64,000 bases of DNA from Adiantum capillus-veneris (Eukaryota; Streptophyta; Polypodiopsida; Polypodiales; Pteridaceae): NCBI GenBank assembly GCA_014529385.2, contig CM043959.1, positions 1,522,358-1,586,357 of the forward strand, in the 5' to 3' direction. Within the stretch, counting starts at the first letter, position 1; the number at the start of each line of letters is the position of its first letter. The position numbers and the translations under genes were made by a program. The notes under the pieces are model-generated. The model was not told the DNA's origin, made no database searches, and saw only the letters and a list, made by a program, of their open reading frames with translations. Shown one piece after another: positions 44,200-54,548 of this stretch.

Positions 44200-45560
44200 T
44201 ATTTGTTGATTCTTGAGAGAAGCTTTCCTTTTGAGTACCCGAAGCTGAGCTTCTTCTTGGGCTTCATCAATAACCTGCTATCGTTTTATCCTCCTTTGCT
44301 TGGTTGGATGCATTCTTTCTAGCAATTCATTGGTTAGCGGCAAATTGTACTTCTTTAAATGACATCCACTAATCCAATTAGCCATTGGTTCACCATCTAG
44401 GGTGGACAACTTAACTGCTTAACTTGGAGATACATCTTCAATGATAAATGATCCGTTTTCCTTTTTCTTAAACTTGGGAATGTGTTGCTTAAGGGAATAG
44501 ACTAAAACTAAGTCCCCTTTCTTGAAGATTTTTGTAATTAGATGGGAATCAAAAAAACAAAATTGTTTTTGCATTTGTGCATAGATGTGAGCTACAACAA
44601 TTAGCCTTTTCTCATCTAGCTTCTCTAAATCTTCAAGTCTTTCTGACAATTCATGTCCAGTCCACTCAAGATTCTTTGCTACCCTTAGTGTCGGAAATAG
44701 AAATTCTATTAGGTGTATGGAATCAAGACCATAAACAAGGTTAAAGGGTGTATCATTTAGAGCCGTTTTGAATGAAACTCGATAAGCCCATAGAGATGCA
44801 TGGAGATTCATTTCCCAGCCTGTCCTTCCTGAACTAACCACTTTAGTCAACATCAAGCTAAGAATCTTATTCGTATGTCCAGCTTGTCTGTTTTCTTGTG
44901 GGTGATAGGGAGATGAATTATTATGGATGACCATAAATTCATTAAGTAGAGATTTGATTACCTCCTTGAGGAACTGAGTTCCCCTATCACTGACAATTTC
45001 TATTGGCAGTGCATATCTTGTGAACACATACTCATATAAGAATGTCGTAGTGGTTCAAGCATCATTCTTTTTAGTTGCTTTAGCCTCGGCCCACTTAGTC
45101 AAATAGTCTGTAGCAACAATACTATATTGAGCTTTCGTTCTATAAGCAGGTAGCTATATTGGCCCAACAAAATCTATACCCCATTTTGTGAAAGCTCTAG
45201 CCCCCATCATTGGTCTTAAGGGCATGCTATCTACTCGTGTTGTGATTTTTTCTCGTTGACAAGCATCGCACCTCCAAACATACTCTTTGGTATCAACAAA
45301 AAGTGTTGGCTACCATATGTGTGCCATTAAGATTGCTCTTGCGGTGTTCTCACTAGAAAAGTGACCTCCAACTAATCCAGCATGTGCTTGTTCTATAATC
45401 GGAATATATTCGTCTTCATTTGCACAAAGATGTAAATGTTGATTTTTACCTCTCCGATACAATTGGTTTCCAATAAGAGCACAGTCTCTTGCTTCTGTTT
45501 CAATTTCTCTTTGACGACGTTTACTCATATCCTCAGGAAATGTTCGGTTCAATAAGTAAG
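44200..45560 (-). pseudogene. Gypsy element B integrase
   Basis: Integrase joins element DNA to the chromosome. Reading on the minus strand: FPEDMSKRRQREIETEARDC, LYRRGKNQHLHLCANEDEYI, then the zinc domain HAGLVGGHFSSENTARAI...CDACQ (H-H-C-C). The catalytic core has KWGIDFVGPI and, in the intact 202-codon frame 44419-45027, LPIEIVSDRGTQFLKEVIKS (second Asp) and NSSPYHPQENRQAGHTNKIL, where the third acidic residue is kept (P-Q-E-N). It ends with GDLVLVYSLKQHIPKFKKKE and a short tail to about 44200. Two stops and a frame change break it near 45050 and 45300. Confidence 0.8.
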
Positions 45561-45576
45561 TAACTAGATAGTTTTT

Positions 45577-46600
45577 CTAATTAGGAACACGTGACATTTG
45601 AAACAATGTTACGTGAGGTATGGGTTTTTGTTTTTGACATTGAGGATAGTCCTTTACAAAAGAGCGAACATCACTCCTCATAGTTGGCCAAAATACTCCA
45701 AGTCTCAAGATCCTTTGCATAGTTTGGTCTTTCGCAAAGTGAAGTCCCACTATGGTAATATGTGCTTGACTTAGGTATTGGTTTTTCTCTTCAGGATTAA
45801 TGCATAAAAGCAATATGCCATCTCGATTTCTTTTGTATAGCCTACCAGCTAGTAATTGATACATAGCCAATTGCTCAATTAATCCAATTGTAATAGGAAG
45901 TGGTATGTGAGAATCCACTTGAGCTATGGTCATCAATGATACCATATTTTCCCACCATCGAGGTATCATTTCCACGAAGAACAAATATGCATTTGGTAGA
46001 TCATCATCTACTCCTTTAGGCGATTCCCCTAAAACAATCCTTGATAAATGATCTGCTCTTTGATGAGTGGTGCCCTTCTTTACAGCCACAGTGAAATCAA
46101 ATTCTAGAAGAATGATGAACCATCTCACTATTCTTCCTGTGCTACATGGCTTGTTGACCAAGTACAATAAGACTTGGTGGTCCACAAAGAATACAAATTT
46201 GTTTTCTAATAGGTAATGTCTATACTTTTTTATGGCATAGATCATTCCTAATCCTTACCTTTCAGTGGTGGTATAATTCTTTTCTGCCATGTTCAACTAT
46301 CGGCTAGCATAAGAAATAGGGAAGTCAATTTTCTCGTCTCCTGGTTGAGCTAGTATACATCCGATGACAAAATTGGAAGCATCTACACGTATGTGGAATA
46401 TCTTATTCCAATCCGGTGCTTTCAATATTGGAGCTGAGATGAGAGCTTCCTTAAGATTTATGAAGTATTCTTCACATGCCTCACTCCACTCAAAGTGTGT
46501 AATCAATCTATACATAGGTTTTGCAATTATAGCATACATGTAAATGAATCGTCTGTAATATCCACAATGTTCCATGAAGGTTTGAACCCCCTTGATTGTT
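45577..46600 (-). pseudogene. Gypsy element B RNase H and an extra HHCC-like domain
   Basis: 46297-46575 reads FHIRVDASNFVIGCILAQPG (RNase H first Asp) to FPISYASR. The 222-codon frame 45577-46245 begins MIYAIKKYRHYLLENKFVFF and VDHQVLLYLVNKP (RNase H core), then GTTHQRADHLSRIV (RNase H end). It continues with RLYKRNRDGILLLCINPEEK and QAHITIVGLHFAKDQTMQRI...CQKQK, a zinc-finger-like unit resembling the integrase N-terminal domain. This is followed by the proper integrase zinc domain in the next frame, so two such units stand in tandem. Confidence 0.75.
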
Positions 46601-47310
46601 GTTGGTCTTGGAAAATTAGCAATAACATGAATTTTTCCATATTAGTAGCTATGCCATTTTTAGATACTATATGTCCAAGAATTTTTCCTTGTCTACCCAT
46701 GAATGTGCACTTTTCAAGATTTAAGAAAATCCTATAAAGTCTACGTTTTTCGAATACCTTTCTAAAGTGTTCAAAGTGATCAATCCGGATTGATGAATGT
46801 ACACATAGATTATCCATATATACTTCCAATAATTTCCTAAGATATTATTTAAAAGCATGGCTCATCAACCTTTGAAAGGTGGTTGGAGCATTAGTTAACC
46901 CAAAAGGCATAACCCGATAGGCAAAAATACCCCATTCTATCGTAGAAGCAGTTTTATACTAATCTTTTGAGTCAACCAAAAGTTGATTGTATCTCGAAAA
47001 TCCATCTAAGAAGTTTTAAGCTTCTTTTCTTGCAACTCGTTCTAACACATGCTCAGTGATTAGAAGAGGAAAGTTGTCTCTAATGGTAGCTGCATTCACT
47101 TTCTTGAGGTTGACACACACTCGTAGTTTTCCATTTTTCTTGGGTACTACCACAATTGGAGACACCCAATCTGTGTGTTCAATTTTGTAATGAATTTGGC
47201 TTACTTTAGTTTTTCAATATCTTCTTTGATCTTCTTGGAAAATGTTTCATTGTATGTGTATGGCCTTTGTCTACTTGGTTTCGCATCATCACTCATGGGT
47301 ATGGTATGCA
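46527..47310 (-). pseudogene. Gypsy element B reverse transcriptase, YMDN mutant
   Basis: The RT is spread over several broken frames. Recognisable pieces: TDWVSPIVVVPKKNGKLRVC with minor frame repair, [19 protein letters not shown]-like at about 46900, and LEVYMDNLCVHSSIRIDHFE at 46760-46830. The last contains Y-M-D-N where Y-x-D-D is required: the second catalytic Asp is replaced by Asn. With the frameshifts and a 447 bp insertion at its 5' side (47314-47760), the domain is dead. Confidence 0.75.
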
Positions 47311-47313
47311 TTA

Positions 47314-47760
47314 GGAAGAGGATGAGGTCTAGGAGGGCCTCTTTATTTGCCATGAGATTATGGAGGTGATTAACACTTTGATGAATAGGTGCATGCCATG
47401 TGTGCCAGAATGGTGGGTGTGTAGGAGAGGTGTAAGAATGGTCAAAGGATGCACTTTTCCCCCCAAAAAAGAGGGGGGGGGACAACTTTATGATTTTCGG
47501 CCTTCCATAACTCCTACATACAATATCTGATTTGAGCGGAGATTGTAGATCTATAATCTACACACCAAGATCTTTCTATAGATATATTTTTGCTCGCTAG
47601 ATTTTAAATTTCATTTTGGGGGGAAAATTTGAATTCAAATAAACTAGCCGTTTTTCTTGTTTGAATTCAAAAGCTCTCCTTTGATTTCTTTCTTAATACT
47701 AGAGCTTTGAATTCCTTAAAGTTCCAGATAAAGAGGCCCTCCTAGACCCCATTCTCTTCC
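47314..47760. mobile_element. 447 bp MITE-like insertion in the element B RT region
   Basis: Bounded by inverted repeats 47309-47346 and 47728-47765 (38 bp, two to three mismatches; ATTAGGAAGAG...GGAGGGCCTCTTTAT). TA stands on both sides, fitting a Tc1/mariner (Stowaway-like) target duplication. The polymerase reading KDVDREICQ...HTIPMSDDAKPSRQ is split exactly here, so the insertion is recent relative to the coding sequence. The inside has no ORF and includes C- and G-runs. Confidence 0.7.
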
Positions 47761-47769
47761 TAATGATTG

Positions 47770-48376
47770 ACAGATTTCTCGATCAACATCCTTGAGATCC
47801 TTGTAAGACCAAGAAAAATAATATTGGTACTCTTTCAGCAAGCTTAGCAAAATCTCTTCTTCTGCTTATGTTAGGTCATTTGCAATGTAGGCAATCTTAG
47901 GCTCTTCTCCTGGTTCAGCCAAATCTACCTTTTTTGCTTTTTCAGGCCCTTTGTAGGACTCGCCCTGTTTTCGTAGTTCTCTAACAGGTTGTTCAACTAT
48001 GATTTTTCGATCTTGGAGAGTAGATTTTTTGTAATGGGATGGAACACTCATTACATCTTTACCATCCTCATCTGTGGTTTCCATTTCGGTTGTATATATC
48101 TCCTTTAGAGATTTTTTCAACTCTTGATATTTCTTTTTTTGCTCAACTCGTGTCATGGTTGACTCCTTTTACTGTTTTTTCGGTTTTTCTTGAGTATCCT
48201 TCCTTGTTTTTCTCGATGTTTTAGACATTTCTGGGTTTTTGTTTGAAGGATATCTACCAGTGATTTTGTTCTTGACACAATCACGTGCATCTATTTGCAT
48301 CAAGAACTGTGTTCTAATGGGATACTGATGGCATAGGTCTTGTTTTCACGTTTTTGGTGTCTCTTTTTTGTCTATA
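47770..48376 (-). pseudogene. Gypsy element B protease-RT linker
   Basis: Minus-strand coding with stops. Near 47775-47830 it reads YFSWSYKDLKDVDREICQ, the usual lead-in to Gypsy RT, and 47866-48156 encodes a hydrophilic segment (TRVEQKKKYQELKKSLKEIY). It links the protease to the RT core. Confidence 0.6.
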
Positions 48377-49342
48377 TCATTTCTGTCTTCTCGATTTTTG
48401 GTTTGGAAAGTCAAAAAACTTTTCCTCCCCTCCTTTCAAGAGTAGCTTAGCTCTCACATGTTCTTTTTCTGACCCCAAATCTTTTAAGGTAGCTGAGTGT
48501 TCTTCTAACTCATCTATTGCATCGTAGTAGAGGTCTGAAAAGACTTGTTGATCTTTCATCAAGTCCTTGGGTTTCTCATTTTCATCTTCAATGTAGAGGG
48601 TTGAAATCATTTGGATGGGAATCATGTCATAGCCGTCCTCATTGCAAAATTGAGTAGGCATAGATGTATTAACACATACATCCATTGTCACTAAAATTTG
48701 AGTCCACTCAAATGGCTCAAACAAATTTTCTGGAAAGGGTTCAAGTACATAGGCTTCGTCTCTGCAATCCCTTTCTAAGATACATTCTTCCTTTTTTAAG
48801 CTCTCGTTTTCTAAAGCTCTACACATCCAAATAGGAGTGTCTTTGTTAAACCACGAAGGAAGCTTTGTTTCAATCGAAGAGATTGAATTGAGCTCTTGTA
48901 TGGGCATTTTCATGACATCTCTATAAGTGTGATCTTTTAAATTAACCCTTGTTATAGATCCCACTTGCTTTAAGTACAGATAGTTGTTTCCCCAATCTTG
49001 GATAAGTTGTACCTGTCGCATGAAAGGTCTTCCCAATATGATTTCGTAATTGAGTTTTTTTCCAAAGTCTACTATGGTCAAAGTGCATTGATATTCAATC
49101 CCACAGGAATTAACTATCACTTTTTCAAGTAGTCCTAAGGGTCTTTCAATGTGTCCATCAACCAATTGCAATTTCATTTGAGTTTGTCTAATGGTTGGTT
49201 GTCCCCAGGATTCCCATACTGCTTTTGTGGCTATGGCTATGCTTGCCCTGCTATCCAGTATTTCCATGGTTTCAATGTCATTATATTTCATTGGAAGGGT
49301 GGTGTTTCTATTCCCCTTCGTAATATTCTCCGACCTTGTCAA
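48377..49342 (-). CDS. Gypsy element B protease (active-site variant)
   Basis: A 321-codon open frame. The protease box is METMEILDSRASIAIATKAV-like: D-S-R-A replaces D-S-G-A, so the essential Gly is lost. The flap and C-terminal parts are present (KLQLVDGHIERPLGLLEKVI, LTIVDFGKKLNYEIILGRPF). The second half, after LPSWFNKDTPIWMC, is an acidic spacer leading toward RT. The frame is intact, but the enzyme is probably inactive. Its start overlaps the preceding frame (49339-49926) by a few bases, as expected for parts of one former polyprotein. Confidence 0.7.
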   Translation of the reverse strand: MTRSENITKGNRNTTLPMKYNDIETMEILDSRASIAIATKAVWESWGQPTIRQTQMKLQLVDGHIERPLGLLEKVIVNSCGIEYQCTLTIVDFGKKLNYEIILGRPFMRQVQLIQDWGNNYLYLKQVGSITRVNLKDHTYRDVMKMPIQELNSISSIETKLPSWFNKDTPIWMCRALENESLKKEECILERDCRDEAYVLEPFPENLFEPFEWTQILVTMDVCVNTSMPTQFCNEDGYDMIPIQMISTLYIEDENEKPKDLMKDQQVFSDLYYDAIDELEEHSATLKDLGSEKEHVRAKLLLKGGEEKFFDFPNQKSRRQK

Positions 49343-49926
49343 TTGGAACAGATCAAATCTCTTTGTTGTCCATTGGAACAGATCAAATCTCTTTGTTGTC
49401 CATTTTGTTTTTTAATCTCCCCAATTTTTTTACGATGAGCCCCGTTATTCCCACCTTCTCTAGGGTTTTCGTTCCATAAATATGGTCTGATTTTTAACAG
49501 TTCTTCCCAAGTAAGAGTGCATTGGATGGGTGTAGACATGATTGAATGAATATTGTCTACTTCTAGGGTCTGTTCCGCTCTTTTTACTTGAGTAGTCTTA
49601 CACACTATGGATTCATCTTCGTTATCTCCAAAGTAAGAGGGTAATGTTTTCAAGGTCAATGGTTTAGACAGTCCCGAAGCTTCAGATCCGCAGTCCCCAT
49701 ACAAGGATTGTACATCCATGTCCATATCAGGAGGTAGGTTGTCTAACCAAACTTCCTCTATAGGAGTTGACTTTAGAGTTACGCTCCCATCATTGATCTC
49801 TCGAACTTTTTCCCATAAGTGTCCTGGCCAATCATCCTCTATGAATGGAATTCCATCTAGGGCATCTTCATTGTCCGACACTATAAGTTCTGGATCTTTT
49901 GTTTCAAGGTGGGGTTCTACCACCAC
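49339..49926 (-). pseudogene. Gypsy element B Gag-protease spacer
   Basis: A 195-codon acidic frame (LIVSDNEDALDGIPFIEDDW; EEVWLDNLPPDMDMDVQSLY). No domain recognised. The last 30 bp or so are a duplicated GGACAACAAAGAGATTTGAT unit (QQRDLICSNGQQRDLICSN). It lies between the zinc knuckles and the protease. Confidence 0.55.
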
Positions 49927-50183
49927 TTCGGGTTTTCTTTAGTGTCTCTTACCACAAGCTCCTCAGATTTTTCCATACTTTTGAGATTGAGTTTTTGTTT
50001 CTATAGAATTTCTTGCATGATTCTTACCAAATTCTGATAAGCTTCAAGCTTAGTTGCTTCCGTGTTTGGAGAAGGATAGTTTTTTCATTTGTTTTCCATG
50101 GTTTGGCCTGCTTTAAACCCCGCTTGGTAAGCTTCCAAAGCCGCATTAATAGGCTCAAAAACTTTATCAACCAGAATTGATTC

Positions 50184-50699
50184 TCAAGATTTCATGGTTG
50201 TTTCCTTGATTTTTCTTCCCATTTCTTTCACCTTTTCCTGGAATAGGTTTTTCTCTTTCTCCTTGATTTCTGCCCGTTGTTTCTGTTTTCTCATCTCATA
50301 CCTTTTTCTTCTGCCTCTTTTGGTCTTTTGAGAGGCAACTTTTGTGTTCTCCAAATCATCAGAGGAGTTATGTTTCTTTTTCTTAGCTTGGGCTCTAGTG
50401 ATTACCTTCATTGGAACAATTGGTTCACTCTGAGATGAGCTACTGGGTATCACTTGGACTATGTTTTCTACTATTTTATCCTTGTTTAAAGGATTTTTAG
50501 GACAATCTTCTGAAAAGTGTCCTCCGTTTTTGCAACATTGTATGCAATAAGCTTCAACTGGCTTGAGGTTCTTGTCAGGATCTGGGCATTCATTTTTCCA
50601 ACGATCATCTGCACCACAATTATGATAGTTTTCGGTTCTTGGCTTAATCATGGGTCTTACCATAGGAGGTCTAACACCTTGATTAGCTATATAGTACAT
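50184..50699 (-). pseudogene. Gypsy element B nucleocapsid with two zinc knuckles
   Basis: A 171-codon frame with NYHNCGADDRWKNECPDP (a knuckle with its His replaced by Trp) and YCIQCCKNGGHFSEDCPKNP (C-x2-C-x5-H-x4-C). A very basic C-terminus follows (KTKRGRRKRYEMRKQKQRAE), suited to RNA binding. This is the nucleocapsid part of Gag. Confidence 0.7.
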
Positions 50700-51024
50700 T
50701 GGTGCAAGCTCTTATGGAGCATAAGCCACATGTTCTTGCATTGGTGGTGGATGTAAATTATATCAATCTCCTTCTATTGAGCATAAGCCACATGTTCTTC
50801 CATTGGTGGATGTAAATTATATCAATCTCCTTCTACCATTATTGTAGATGGACTAGGCTCAGCATAGGGTGTAACAGGCACAAGTGCTTGTTCATCTATG
50901 ACTCCTTCTGAATGCATGTACTTTACAGGCACTGCATTATGTCTTGGATACGAAGTTTGTTGACCCAAAAGGGTTGAGGTCTTTTCATACCCATAGGTGG
51001 TCTTTGAGCTTGGGCCATGCTAGG

Positions 51025-51348
51025 CTAGTATCTGTACATGGGTTGTCCTTGTGGCCTCATGGGAATGTACTGAACATTTCCCTCATAATTTGGTCGATAG
51101 TAGCACTCATTGGTCTCATGGTTGGTACATTTTCCCTCAATTGCACACCAATTCTGCGGTCTAATTGGTTGGCCATGTTGAGGCATCCCTTGTCCTAGTC
51201 CCCTCATAGGTGCTTTTTGCATGTTATTCATAATCTCATTCATTCTTTTGAGCATGTCTTCAATGGATGAAAGTTGTGTTGTAGCAGCTGCCCCCACTTG
51301 AGCTGGTTTAGTGGATGTTGTTTTCTCACTTTGGTTATCCTTAGGCAC
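51025..51348 (-). pseudogene. Gypsy element B Gag linker
   Basis: 107-codon frame with TQLSSIEDMLKRMNEIMNNM and a Cys cluster CAIEGKCTNHETNECYYRP, a knuckle-like C-x5-C-x6-C with His. The typical Met/Pro/Gln-rich spacing between capsid and nucleocapsid follows. Confidence 0.6.
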
Positions 51349-51394
51349 ATCTTCTTCGTTAAAATGTCACACTTGTCTCCTAAGTCAATAGCAT

Positions 51395-51910
51395 CTAAAC
51401 ACACTCTTCTAGGGTTGTGTGCTTCTTGCTATAAAGTATAGCATGAACTTCTTTGTTTAGTAGTCCCTCTAGAAACAATGATACTAGTCGTTCTGCTACA
51501 GGTATCTCTAGCCCTGGGCATCTGGCAATGTATTGTTTCATTTGAGTTGCACAATCTCTAACATACTCACCATGTTTCTGTTTAAAGCTGTAGATTTGAG
51601 CTACCGTATTGTGTTTGATCCCCAATTTGGAACAAGCAGCTACAAATCCTTGAGCTAATGTATTCAAGTCCATGATTGACCTTGGTGAAATGTTTTGGAA
51701 CTATGTCAATGTTTTCCCTTCTAATGTCATTCCAAACCCCTTGAATTGAGTATGAAAATCAAATATGCGTTCTGCTCTTAGCACTTACTTAAGTCTTGCT
51801 CTTGATCCACTGTATTTTCTAACCCATTTCTGAAAATCAGCTGGTCTAACACGTCTATTTGGTTGAACTCCCAGTCTTCTGGCAGTTGGTCCTATTCCGA
51901 GTCCTTCAAA
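51395..51910 (-). pseudogene. Gypsy element B Gag capsid core
   Basis: The 92-codon frame 51395-51673 (LAQGFVAACSKLGIKHNTVA, GEYVRDCATQMKQYIARCPG, RLVSLFLEGLLNKEVHAILY) is the C-terminal half of Retrotrans_gag. The preceding part, with stops, reads RPADFQKWVRKYSGS and FHTQFKGFGMTLEG, matching Gag A at the left edge of the window. Confidence 0.75.
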
Positions 51911-52834
51911 CTAGTCTGTTGGAAATAGTGACTCATGTAGCCCTGGATTGGCCTTAGTGTCACCCGATTTTCTTCGTGATGAGGTGGTTTCTGGTTTCTT
52001 AACATTACTCTTAGATGATCTCTCATGGTGTTCATCTCTTGGAATTGTTTCTGGTCCTTGGCCCAATATCCAATCCCTTATGGAGTACCCTTGGTATTTG
52101 GTTTTCTCTATCTCCTTAGGAGTCATCATAACAAAGTTGTTGCTATAACAATCCTTAAATAGGTAGGTTGGTAGGTCTGCTGATCCCTTATCCTTGATCT
52201 TGAAGATATAGATGATCTTCATGGCCATCAGTTGTCCTGATTTGGCATGCGAAGTCCACAGAAGATATTTTACATTTCTATCCTCCCAACAATAGACTCC
52301 GATCCTAGGATTATCAGTACTAAGCCATTTCAAAGGCTTCAAATCTACTTGATAGTATCCATCGAATTCTAAAGTTGGTGGTCCTTATTTTGCTGACATA
52401 TCTAAGATTATGGTGTTTACTTCCAACCCCCATTTGTCTATTACGTCAGGATTTTCAACTTGTAAATACTGAGTTCCGTTTCTGTCCATGTACATTTTTC
52501 CTTGTTTGTTTGCCCTGATTTATTCTTCGAACTCAATACCATGGTGATCAATGCGAATAGCATACTCTTCATTAGGATCCAGGTAAACTTGAGCTCTATG
52601 GCGATTAGTCTTATAAAATGAGAGTACATGCTTATACCGCACTGTCATTCCAGTCTCTAAGTGAGTCGAGTAAGAAGAAATTTCAGAGGTTGAATAAAAA
52701 AAAGTGTCTGAGACTTCTTCATGGATAGTGTGCAAGGAATTTCCTTGATTCACGCTTTCTTCAGTGGATACTCTGCTGGAGGTTTCTCCAAATATGCCCT
52801 GATTTCCTAGTACACGACCAGATCTAAGGTTCAT
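51911..52834 (-). pseudogene. Gypsy element B Gag N-terminus
   Basis: Starts MNLRSGRVLGNQGIFGE at 52834, a start typical of plant Gypsy polyproteins. The 104-codon frame stops at 52520; the next frames (52441-52629; 51911-52342) continue with SQNPRIGVYCWEDRNVKYLL-like and TPKEIEKTKYQGYSIRDWIL. An AAG|GTAAGTA splice-donor-like site lies just upstream on the minus strand (about 52860-52868). Confidence 0.6.
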
Positions 52835-53242
52835 AAAGACTTATGAAGCCCTGGATAGAGTACTTACCTTTGGATTGACTTGTTGTCAATTTCCACTTGA
52901 CTTTATTGTAATTTTTGTCAAATTGCCGATTCCTCGTATGCAACCCGATTCCTGTACAATTTTGATCAAGTTAGCTATTCTTTCACAATGACAGTATAAT
53001 TTTTGCTAACTATTGTGATTGGTCTATGTGTATCACTGCAAATCAAGATAATTGAGTCAACAGTTGCAATTTTCAAACTTGACTTTGGTAAAAATCAAAG
53101 GACTAATTTGCAACTCGAAAACTGAGTAAACATGTACCAATTTGGATTCGATTGAATCCAAACTTTCCCGGTGGCTTTGTATTATGTTGGTCTAACGCTG
53201 TACAAGTTCAAAAGTCAGAATGGGTGGCTCTGTGTAGCAGTA

Positions 53243-54232
53243 GTAAATAATCGTGATTACTTACTTTTGTCAGTTTTTTGTACTTTTTGGCTTGGTTTGC
53301 TAAGTATACAACCTGTTAAGGTCCTTGGACAAGTTTCAACAAGTTTGGACAAAATATGTTTAAGTTTATCAATTGTTTCGTGTCCGCACACTCGAATCTG
53401 GCCTAGATCTCACTTTTGTGATCCAAATTTCACCAAAATTGATTTGTGTGGTCTACTTGATATGCTTGACCTTGTGGTATGTCCAAATGTGCAAGAATGC
53501 CAAATTTTGAAGCAGATGTAGATAATCGCGATTATTTACTCTGGATATTTTTTTGCAAGTTTTTGTCCCAATCTTGACACAAATCTGTTAAGCACTTCAA
53601 CGTAAGGTCTCTAGCTAAGTTTCATCAAGTTTAGACTACTTTTGGTCACATGGTCATCAATTTTCTGCCCGTAGACTGAATTTGCAAATTTGGTCACAAT
53701 TTTCAATCCAATGATCCAATTCTTACCAAATTTGCTTTGTGGGCTTATTACAACATGGTAAAGCTAGTTGTCTGCCAACTTGGTCAAAAAAGTTGAAAAA
53801 GGAGGCAGATGTAAATAATCGCGATTATTTACAACTAGTAACTTTTTGCATCTTTTTGGTCAAATGAGCATGTACACATGTTTATCACATCAATACAAGC
53901 CTATGAATCAATTTACATCAAGTTTGGACAATGTTTTTTCCAATTTACTCTCAAGTTTCAAAAACTCACTACAAATTTTAGTTTTTTGTCAGTTTGGTGT
54001 TCCAAATCTTTTGTGCCTTTACAAAAGTTGTTTGTACACATGCAATGAGTCACTGGTATGAACCTTGGTCAAATTTGAGCTGAAAGATAATAATCGCGAA
54101 TATTTACTTTATGCCCAAAATGAACATTTTTTTGCAATTTTTCAATGGACAGTCTTTTCAGGAGCTATTTTAAGCCTATGAATAAAGTCAAAACTTAATT
54201 TGGCCTAAAATGTCAAGAAAAAGTAAATAATC
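53243..54232. repeat. Palindrome series in the element B leader, core TAAATAATCGCGATTATTTA
   Basis: Sites at 53243, 53518, 53811 (perfect) and 54086, and a half-site at 54223. Intervals 275, 293, 275 and 137 bp. A further partial site lies at 56469-56485. The spacers share phrases (AAGTTTGGACAA..., TTTTTGCAA...TTTTGG) but no long identity. This is the same motif as the series at 41132-41731. Confidence 0.85.
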
Positions 54233-54548
54233 TGAGTTTTTGCAAACTCTTGAAATTTTTACCTCAATTTGTCCTTGAACTTATCCACTGGTGCATACAA
54301 CTTTTAAGCATACTCTCCAGCCGGGTTGAGTGGTTTGGAGTCTTTTCGTGCTATTTCTAGTCGTAGACCTAAAATTCTGCAACTTCAAATAACAACTCAC
54401 AATGATTCTTTCGGAGAGAGCAATGTTTTGAAATCCACCTCGGATCCTACTTACCCTTATCCTAAGTTCTCATACAATGGGGTTGTGGAATGTGTCCACA
54501 AACACTCGTTTTTGTTATTTTTTATGGTTTTCTGAGCATTGATCTTAA

